Shown here: positions 1 to 5,326 of the stretch, in pieces
Numbering within the stretch: position 1 is the stretch's first letter
How the letters are laid out: each line of letters opens with the position of its first letter
Program-made: the position numbers and the translations under genes
Assembly: GCA_031272565.1 (NCBI GenBank)
Contig: JAISTN010000273.1
Span: 1-5,326, forward strand
Source of the DNA: Bifidobacteriaceae bacterium
Lineage (GTDB): Bacteria > Actinomycetota > Actinomycetes > Actinomycetales > WQXJ01
Length of the DNA: 5,326 bases
Direction: 5' to 3'
The notes under the pieces: generated by a model
The model's database searches: none
What the model was told of the DNA's origin: nothing
The model's input: only the letters and a program-made list of their open reading frames with translations

Positions 1-2364
1 CAGGGCTTGGCGTTGGACAGATCACTCTTGGCCCAGGCGGCCGCCCGCGGCGAGCGGTCCCAGGTGGAACTGCGTCTTGATGAACAGCCCAGGCAATACG
101 AATCGCCTTGGGGCGATGCGGTCACCTGCATCTTGGAAGGTCAGGTCACGGACCTGGCTGGCCGGGGCTCGGTCAGAGGCCGGGTCCGGGTCAGCGCTGC
201 CCTTCTGCCCGTCGCGGTGAGCGTGTCCGCCGGGGACGCCGGTAGCGGTGAAGCCCAGCCGGTTGGGGGAGCCAGCTTGGCAACTTGGGATCGGGGCAAC
301 GGGGAGAGTCCGGGGATTGACCCGGCCAAGGCTGCCGGGGTGGCCGGTGTGAACCAATCGTCATCGGCGACTGGCGATGCCGCGGCGGGGGGCGAGGCCT
401 CGGCGGTAGGTGAGTGTCCGTCGGCCGGACAGGTGGTGGTGGTCCGGGGGCGCCTGGCACAAACTGACCGCTCAGACAGGTCCAGAATTCTGGTCTCCGC
501 CACTGCGGTCAGCGAAATCAGAGACTCAACGGGTTGGCGGGGCGCCGCTTTGGATCTTCGGCGGGGTTTGGCAGAGCGCACGGCGGCGCTGGGCCAAGAT
601 GTGGGCGGCCTGGAGCGCGGCATTGTGCTGGGCGACACCGGTGGCATTGGCGAAGATCTGTCCGCCGCCCTGAAGGCGACTTCCCTGACGCACATCACGG
701 CGGTCAGCGGGGCGCACGTCGCCATTGTGCTCGGTACCGTGCTGGGGTTGGCGGCGCTGGCGGGGCTGCGGCGCACCACCAGGGGCGTGCTTGGCGGGGC
801 CGTGCTGCTGGGTTTCGTCGCGCTGGTGGGCCCGGCGCCGTCGGTGCTAAGGGCAACACTGATGGGCGGGGTTGGCCTGATCGCCCTGGTGGGCGGGCGG
901 CTGCGGGCCGCCCTGGGGGCGTTAGGCGCCGCCCTGTTGGTGCTGCTGATACTCGATCCATTCCTGGCGCGCTCGTTTGGCCTGACGCTGTCGGTCGCCT
1001 CGACGGCCGCGTTGATCCTGGTCGCGCCGGCACTGGAGCGGCGGCTGCGGGCCCATCTGCCCAAGCGCCTGGCGCAGGCGGTGGCATTGACCGCTGCCGC
1101 CCAGTTGGTCTGCGCGCCCATTGTGGTGATCTTTGCCGGCACGGTCCCGTTGGCCGGCGTGCCGGCCAACGTCCTGGCGGTCCCTGCGCTGCCCCTTGTG
1201 ACGGTGGCGGGCCTGGGGGCCTGCCTGTTGGGTCCCCTGGCGGGGCTGCCCGGCCTGGGGTGGGTGTCTCTGGTGGCCGATGTCGCCGCCCACGCCAGCG
1301 GCGCCGGGGCCTGGTGGATTGCCCGGGTGGCACTGTGGGTGGCCGGGTGGCCGGGCGCGGTGATGGCTTGGCCCGATGGCGTGATCGGGGCCTGCAAGCT
1401 GGCAGCAGCCCTGCTCTTGGCGGCCCTGGCCTGGTGGGCGGGCAAACGTGCGCCGCCCCGAGCCCGGCGCTGGCTGTCTCTGGGCCTGGCCCTGGCTGTG
1501 GTGGTGGCCGGCCCTTGGGCGGGGCCGTTCCGGCGGGTGATCCGCCTGGGTGTGGGCGGCGCCAGCCAGGACTGGGTGGCGGCGGTCTGCGATGTAGGCC
1601 AAGGCACGGCGGTGGCCTTGAGGTCGGGGGACCAGGCGGCGGTGTTGGTGGACGCCGGCCCGGTGGACGGCGGCGTCGCCGCCTGCCTGGACCGCCTGGG
1701 GGTGGCGCGCCTGGACGCGGTGGTACTGACACACTTTCATGCCGACCACGCCGGAGGTGTGGCCCAGGCTGCAGCAGGCCGTGCCGTTGGTTGGTACGTG
1801 CATCCAGACCCCTGTGGCGAGACCACAGCGGCCGGGCGCGCGGCGGCGGCCATGGCCGGCGCCGGCGCGGCCGAACGAGTCATCACCTCGCTGGACGGCC
1901 CTGTGACGGCCACCGCCGGGGACCTGTCGCTGACCCTGTTGCCCTCGGTGCTGGACACCGCCTGCGCCAACGCCGCCATCAGCGACAGCGCCGTCAACGA
2001 TGCCGGCCTGGTGGTACTGGCGCAGGCCGGAGGCGTCAACTGGTGGGCCCTGGGAGACCTGGAGACGGCGGGGCAAGACAGCCTGTTGGGCGCCACGAGG
2101 CGCCTGGCAGAACCGGTCAGCGGGGGAGTGGTGGTGGCGGCGCATCACGGTTCGGCTAGACAATCGGCCGCCCTGGCGCAGGCGCTGGCCCCGGCCGTAG
2201 CGGTCTTCAGCGCTGGGGCGGGCAACAGCTACGGGCATCCCAGCGACCGCGCAATGGAACTGTATGCAGCCACCGGGGCGGCGTTGTGCCGCACAGACCA
2301 GGCCGGCACGGTGATCTTCAGCCTGGACCCAGACGGCGCGTTGACCACCAATGTGGCGTGCTGA
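1..2364 (+). CDS. comEC: ComEC/Rec2 family DNA-uptake channel protein (5' end outside window)
   Basis: This is the inner-membrane channel that takes transforming single-stranded DNA into the cytoplasm in competent bacteria. The frame is open to the left edge. A TTG at 7 is available, but the N-terminal membrane helices normal for the family are absent, so the true start is probably upstream. Residues below count from 7. An OB-fold-like region lies at about 35-170, interrupted by a Gly/Ser/Ala-rich stretch at about 74-138. The competence domain begins near 200, with LGD (208-210) and the hallmark THITAVSGAHV (228-238). About ten hydrophobic segments follow to about 505. A C-terminal metallo-beta-lactamase-like domain (about 520-785) has HFHADH (576-581), GDLE (683-686), HHGS (713-716) and YGHP (742-745), so the metal-binding motifs look intact. 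The natural TGA end is present. holA follows 72 nt downstream, as in many actinobacteria. Family assignment is secure; whether the organism is naturally competent cannot be seen here. Confidence 0.95.
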   Translation, partial: QGLALDRSLLAQAAARGERSQVELRLDEQPRQYESPWGDAVTCILEGQVTDLAGRGSVRGRVRVSAALLPVAVSVSAGDAGSGEAQPVGGASLATWDRGNGESPGIDPAKAAGVAGVNQSSSATGDAAAGGEASAVGECPSAGQVVVVRGRLAQTDRSDRSRILVSATAVSEIRDSTGWRGAALDLRRGLAERTAALGQDVGGLERGIVLGDTGGIGEDLSAALKATSLTHITAVSGAHVAIVLGTVLGLAALAGLRRTTRGVLGGAVLLGFVALVGPAPSVLRATLMGGVGLIALVGGRLRAALGALGAALLVLLILDPFLARSFGLTLSVASTAALILVAPALERRLRAHLPKRLAQAVALTAAAQLVCAPIVVIFAGTVPLAGVPANVLAVPALPLVTVAGLGACLLGPLAGLPGLGWVSLVADVAAHASGAGAWWIARVALWVAGWPGAVMAWPDGVIGACKLAAALLLAALAWWAGKRAPPRARRWLSLGLALAVVVAGPWAGPFRRVIRLGVGGASQDWVAAVCDVGQGTAVALRSGDQAAVLVDAGPVDGGVAACLDRLGVARLDAVVLTHFHADHAGGVAQAAAGRAVGWYVHPDPCGETTAAGRAAAAMAGAGAAERVITSLDGPVTATAGDLSLTLLPSVLDTACANAAISDSAVNDAGLVVLAQAGGVNWWALGDLETAGQDSLLGATRRLAEPVSGGVVVAAHHGSARQSAALAQALAPAVAVFSAGAGNSYGHPSDRAMELYAATGAALCRTDQAGTVIFSLDPDGALTTNVAC

Positions 2365-2436
2365 GAGCCTGGCCGCAGTTGACCTGGGCCGGCGCCAACG
2401 CACTTGGATGTCGGTCCCCTGTGGCAAGCTTGTGAC

Positions 2437-3441
2437 ATGCCGCCACGCGCCAAGACTTCGATCCCTTGGGAGCGGGCCGAACCAGCCCCGCTGGTGCTGG
2501 TGGCCGGCCCAGAAGACCTGTTGGGTGAACGGGCCATCGCGCGCGTGACACGGCTGGCGCAGCAGGCGGACCCAGACACGGACGTGACCAACCTGAACGC
2601 GGCCGCCCCGAATGGGCTGGCGCTGGCGGAGGCGGCCAGCGGCGACCTGTTCACCACCCACACGGTGGTGGTGGTCCGCGGTGTCGAGCGGATCACAGAC
2701 GAGTTCCTGGCGGAAGCTCTGGATTACGCCCAGCAACCCAACCCTGACGCCGTGGTGATCTTCCGCCACTCCGGTGGCAACCGGGGCAAGAAGCTGCTGG
2801 ACACGCTGCGGGCCAACGGCGCCGTGGACGTGACCGTGCCGGTCCTGAAGTGGGACTCCGACAAAGACCAGTTTGTGACGGCGGAGTTCCGGTCCCATGA
2901 ACGCCTGATCGACCAAGACGCCGTCCGCGCCCTGGTCGAAGCGATTGGCGGCGACCTGGCCGAACTGGCGGCGGCCTGCAACCAACTGGCCGCGGACACC
3001 CAAGGCCGCATCAGCCGGGCCATGGTGGACCGGTACTACGGCGGCAAGATCGAAACCACCGCCTTCAAGGTGGCGGAGGCAGCCGTGGTGGGTGACGTGG
3101 CGCGGGCCTTGACCCTGGCCCGGCACGTCCTGGGCTCCGGCCTGGACCCGGTGCCGCTGGTGGCGGCGCTGGGTTCCACGCTGCGCACCATGGCCAGGGT
3201 GGGCGGCGCCAAGGCAGCCAAGAAGAACCCGGCCCAGGACTTCGGCATCCAGCAGTGGCAGGAAGACAAGGCCTGGAAGCAACTGCGCGGCTGGGACGGC
3301 CCTCGCCTGGGCCGCGCCATCCTGGCGGTCGAACGGGCCGATGCCGAGGTCAAAGGCCTGGGCGGCGCCGGCACCAAGACGGCCCGCGCCTACGCGGTGG
3401 AACGCGCCATCGTCGCCGTCGCAAGCGCAGCGCGGGGCTAG
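2437..3441 (+). CDS. holA: DNA polymerase III subunit delta (clamp loader)
   Basis: The delta subunit opens the beta sliding clamp as part of the DnaX clamp-loader complex and is needed for chromosome replication. The product is 334 residues, normal for the family. The N-terminal domain starts with PLVLVAGPEDLLGERA (18-33), the usual beta strand and degenerate P-loop-like turn of actinobacterial delta. The middle contains VVVVRGVER (77-85) and AVVIFRHSGGNRGKK (105-119). The collar domain has YYGGKIETTAFKVAEA (200-215), LDPVPLVAALGSTLRTMARV (236-255), and the C-terminal ADAEVKG (301-307) with YAVERAI (319-325), all typical. I chose ATG 2437 because the conserved sequence begins shortly after it. 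An in-frame TTG at 2404 would add 11 residues that do not resemble the family. Neither start has a good Shine-Dalgarno sequence. The 72-nt gap after comEC allows co-transcription. The stop codon TAG lies within the hairpin at 3421-3470. Confidence 0.95.
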   Translation: MPPRAKTSIPWERAEPAPLVLVAGPEDLLGERAIARVTRLAQQADPDTDVTNLNAAAPNGLALAEAASGDLFTTHTVVVVRGVERITDEFLAEALDYAQQPNPDAVVIFRHSGGNRGKKLLDTLRANGAVDVTVPVLKWDSDKDQFVTAEFRSHERLIDQDAVRALVEAIGGDLAELAAACNQLAADTQGRISRAMVDRYYGGKIETTAFKVAEAAVVGDVARALTLARHVLGSGLDPVPLVAALGSTLRTMARVGGAKAAKKNPAQDFGIQQWQEDKAWKQLRGWDGPRLGRAILAVERADAEVKGLGGAGTKTARAYAVERAIVAVASAARG

Positions 3442-3470
3442 ACCTTCGGCCTAGCGCCCGCCGCGCTTGC
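3421..3470. terminator. Long imperfect hairpin between convergent genes, probable terminator
   Basis: Arms 3421-3441 and 3451-3470 form 18 base pairs: GCAAGCGC (3421-3428) with GCGCTTGC (3463-3470), then GCG, GG and GCTAG (3437-3441) with CTAGC (3451-3455). Two mismatches and one bulged C (3433) interrupt the stem. The loop region holds C(TTCG)G at 3444-3449, which is a very stable tetraloop in RNA. The 5' arm contains the last codons and stop of holA. The minus-strand gene ends at 3510, 40 nt away, so the hairpin could serve both convergent transcripts. No T-run follows on either strand, so it is not a canonical intrinsic terminator, although U-poor hairpins are often proposed in GC-rich actinobacteria. 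The structure is seen; termination is inferred. Confidence 0.5.
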
Positions 3471-3509
3471 TCCCCGTCGCTGTGCTGGCTGGCCGAGTCT
3501 GGTGCGCTC

Positions 3510-4499
3510 CTACAGGTATTGCTGGATGTACTGGCGGGCGTCTTCCAGGATCAGTTCCACCCGGTCTGGGGCGGCCTCGATGGTGTCTTCCACCAAGGCC
3601 AGGGTCGGGATGATGGACCGCCGCACGGGCAGGCGCCAGGCCTTGACGTAGCCGGCCTCATGCACACCGGAGGAATGATGCGCCGCATCACCCAGGTTGA
3701 CGTGGCCAAACTGACGGTTGGTGCGCTCGAACCACTCCGGGCAGGGCACGTCATGGTAGGTGGGCACGTTTTGCCGGTGGCCGGTCTGGACCAGGGGGAT
3801 GACATCGCAGATGCCTTCGAACCAGCCCTCGCCGGCCAGCAGGTGGCCGGGCATCCGGGCGTGCAACTCGACCGCCAGCGACCGGATGCCATCGGTGGTG
3901 CGCCCCAACGGGTCGTTGGCATACATGGCGCTGATGTCCAAGAATGTGGCGTCGAAACCGAACCGCCGGCACAGCCCCGCGATCTGCTCCACCAGGTGGT
4001 GGCGCCACGGCGCATAGGCGGTGTTCAGAACCGCCCCAAAGCCGTGGTCGAAGTGCCGCGAGGCATCCCAGTCGACCGAGCCCACCGGAATCAAGCCGCT
4101 GGGGTTACGCTGCCGGCCAGGCTCGCCCCAGCGCTCAAAGCCGGGCACATCACGCGAGGCGATGTTGGCGCCAAACATCGGCATGACGTGGCAGCCCAGG
4201 TCATGGGCGCCGTCGATCAGCGCCGCCAACCCGGCCGCGCCACCCAGCGATTCGTCCGGCTGGTAGCGGCCATACCAGCGGTAGTAGCGCCCCTCCCAGC
4301 CGGGCAGGTAGGCCAAGATGTGCCGGGGATCAATCCGGCCGGCCACCCATTTCAGAGCCTCCAGGGCCGCGGCGTAGGTCAGGAACGTCCGGCCGGTGAA
4401 ATGCTGGCCGTGTAACGTGACCACCAGCCCAATGTCGCGTGCCCAGCGTGGCACATCACTCCGCGACGCCCAATCGTCACAGGGGTAGGACGCCGCCAC
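3510..4499 (-). CDS. Putative glycoside hydrolase-like TIM-barrel protein, apparently N-terminally truncated
   Basis: This frame gives 329 residues from a GTG at 4499 to a TAG at 3510. I recognise no named family with certainty. The pattern is that of a (beta/alpha)8 barrel, with strand-like segments VVTLH (26-30), ILAYLPGW (61-68), VMPMFGAN (105-112), ATFLDIS (184-190) and LLAGEGW (220-226). Asp188 and Glu224 sit at strand ends where retaining glycosidases place their catalytic acids. They are candidates only. The sequence recalls uncharacterised sugar-degradation proteins that carry an additional N-terminal domain before the barrel. Here the coding similarity begins abruptly at SYPCDDW (residues 4-10). 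The region before the GTG (minus strand, 4500-4520) has no ribosome binding site, and the frame runs on upstream as antisense of the GH127 frame. I therefore infer a lost 5' end. No signal peptide is seen, so the product would be cytoplasmic. Its GH127 neighbour supports a role in plant-glycan or arabinoside breakdown. Confidence 0.7.
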   Translation of the reverse strand: MAASYPCDDWASRSDVPRWARDIGLVVTLHGQHFTGRTFLTYAAALEALKWVAGRIDPRHILAYLPGWEGRYYRWYGRYQPDESLGGAAGLAALIDGAHDLGCHVMPMFGANIASRDVPGFERWGEPGRQRNPSGLIPVGSVDWDASRHFDHGFGAVLNTAYAPWRHHLVEQIAGLCRRFGFDATFLDISAMYANDPLGRTTDGIRSLAVELHARMPGHLLAGEGWFEGICDVIPLVQTGHRQNVPTYHDVPCPEWFERTNRQFGHVNLGDAAHHSSGVHEAGYVKAWRLPVRRSIIPTLALVEDTIEAAPDRVELILEDARQYIQQYL

Positions 4500-4505
4500 G
4501 TGGGC
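4488..4505. other. Head-to-head junction of two 5'-truncated genes (rearrangement or assembly breakpoint)
   Basis: The minus-strand barrel protein shows family-like sequence up to about 4490, and the plus-strand GH127 similarity begins at about 4502. There is no room for two start codons, ribosome binding sites or a divergent promoter. Both genes therefore seem to have lost their 5' parts at the same point. The palindrome CCACGTGG (4496-4503) sits at the join, but I see no target-site duplication, transposase remnant or long repeat. A deletion across a divergent intergenic region, an inversion with one end in each gene, or a chimeric contig would all explain this. The abrupt join is seen; its cause is inference. 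Confidence 0.6.
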
Positions 4506-5326
4506 GCCGGGGGCACGGCACCATCCGGTCCCAGCTAGACCAGGGCGCCGCCTACTATCAGGACCACCGGCCGGTGCGGGAACAGTCCGAGGCGGTGGGC
4601 CACGCCGTCCGGGCGACCTACCTGATGGCCGCGTTGGCGCAGATCGGCTTGGGGAGTGGCGATCAGAGCCTGCTGGAAGCTGCGATCCGCTTGTGGCGCT
4701 CGGCTACGGAAACCAAGCTTTACCCGACGGCCGCCCTGGGCTCGCGCGCCGAAGGGGAAGCCTTTGGCGAGCCGTACGAGTTGCCGCCGGACCGCGTCTA
4801 TGGCGAGACCTGCGCCACGATTGGCTTGATGCTGGCTTCTTGGCGGCTGCTGTTGGCTACAGGCGAGGCGCGGTTTGCCGACACGATCGACTGCTGCCTG
4901 CACAACCTGTTCGCCGCCTCGACCGATCAGGCCCGGACTGGCTTTTTCTACTGCAACCCGGCGGAACGCTTTGTGCCCTTGCCGCCGGCCGATCCGTCGG
5001 TGCGGCCGGTCCGTTCTGGGGCACAGGGCAGCCGGGCCCCTTGGTTCGAAACTGCCTGCTGCCCGCCCAACATCATGCGGATCGTGGCCGGCCTGCACCG
5101 CTGGGTGGCGACGCGGGACGCCCAGGGCCTGCAGCTTCATTTGTTTATGCCGAGCCGCGTCGAGGCCGCCCTCGATGCCGGTCAGGTCGCCCTCAGCATT
5201 GAAACCGACTACCCCGCCACCGGTCGCGTCACCGTGGTGGTTGAGGACACCGGTGCGGGGCCGTGGGAGTTGGCGCTGCGCCGCCCGGCCTGGGCGGAGC
5301 TGGCCCAGGTCAGGGTGAGGGTCAAT
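4499..5326 (+). CDS. GH127 beta-L-arabinofuranosidase family (DUF1680) fragment, missing N-terminal part and running off window
   Basis: A single uninterrupted frame of 276 codons matches the second half of the GH127 barrel and the start of the following beta-sandwich. GH127 enzymes release L-arabinofuranose from arabinosides. Family landmarks in order: GRRGHG (4502-4519), YYQDHRPVREQ (4553-4585), GHAVRATYL (4598-4624), GEAFG (4754-4768), YGETC (4799-4813), FFYCNP (4946-4963) and WFETACCPPN (5042-5071). By comparison with Bifidobacterium HypBA1, Glu at 4757 is the acid/base (E322), Glu 4805 and Cys 4811 are zinc ligands (E338, C340), Cys 5057 is the nucleophile (C417) and Cys 5060 is C418. 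The E322-E338 spacing of 16 is exact; C340-C417 is 82 here against 77. About 235 N-terminal residues are absent, because the conserved minus-strand gene occupies the upstream DNA. The start given is the approximate limit of similarity, not a start codon. In-frame GTGs at 4439 and 4448 lie inside the neighbour, and the first in-frame ATG is at 4625. A fragment lacking half the barrel should be inactive unless the join is an assembly error. Confidence 0.85.

Noticed and set aside
534..2159. A 541-codon plus-strand frame inside comEC
   Set aside because: The product is almost entirely Gly, Arg, Ala and Pro with no recognisable motif. It is an out-of-frame shadow of comEC.
2379..2409. Possible holA promoter: TTGACC at 2379 and TTGGAT at 2404
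   Set aside because: The -10 match is poor and the spacing is 19 nt. A single -35-like hexamer is expected by chance, and co-transcription from comEC is equally likely.
922..3282. A 786-codon open frame on the minus strand, antisense to comEC and holA
   Set aside because: It is a by-product of high GC in third positions. The product is low-complexity Gln/Gly/His/Arg-rich with no domain, while the plus-strand frames carry clear ComEC and HolA motifs.
4439..4450. In-frame GTG codons at 4439 and 4448 as starts for the GH127 frame
   Set aside because: They lie inside the conserved minus-strand gene, and the resulting N-terminus has no GH127 similarity before about 4499. They cannot restore the missing half of the barrel.
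4535..5140. A 201-codon minus-strand frame opposite the GH127 fragment
   Set aside because: It has no recognisable motif and lies wholly opposite the clearly conserved GH127 coding frame.
4693..5318. Overlapping plus-strand frames starting at 4693 and 4875
   Set aside because: Both are out of frame with the GH127 motifs and give compositionally biased products. The real coding frame is the one carrying YGETC and CCPPN.

Overview
The window is very GC-rich with strong G/C preference at third codon positions. It starts with a comEC-holA pair, which is the usual order in high-GC Gram-positive bacteria (Actinomycetota). The ComEC and HolA sequences also look actinobacterial. I cannot name a genus.

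Layout: (1) 1-2364, plus strand, is the 3' part of comEC, the DNA-uptake channel; its beginning lies before the window. (2) 2437-3441, plus strand, is a complete holA, the delta subunit of the DNA polymerase III clamp loader, 72 nt downstream. (3) A long GC-rich hairpin at 3421-3470 straddles the holA stop codon and sits between holA and the convergent gene. (4) 4499-3510, minus strand, encodes a TIM-barrel-like protein that resembles an uncharacterised glycoside hydrolase; it seems to lack its N-terminal part. (5) About 4499-5326, plus strand, is an uninterrupted reading frame for the second half of the catalytic barrel of a GH127 (beta-L-arabinofuranosidase, DUF1680) enzyme. It has all recognised active-site residues but lacks about the first 235 residues, and it continues past the window end.

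The most notable point is at about 4488-4505. Two carbohydrate-degradation gene bodies meet head to head with essentially no spacer, and both appear to be missing their 5' ends. There is no visible promoter, ribosome binding site or credible start codon for either. This points to a deletion or inversion breakpoint, or to an assembly chimera. The left half (comEC-holA) is ordinary core genome. The right half is a sugar-degradation locus placed next to it, possibly by the same rearrangement. I see no transposase, CRISPR array, tRNA or rRNA, and no clear sign of an undescribed multi-gene system.
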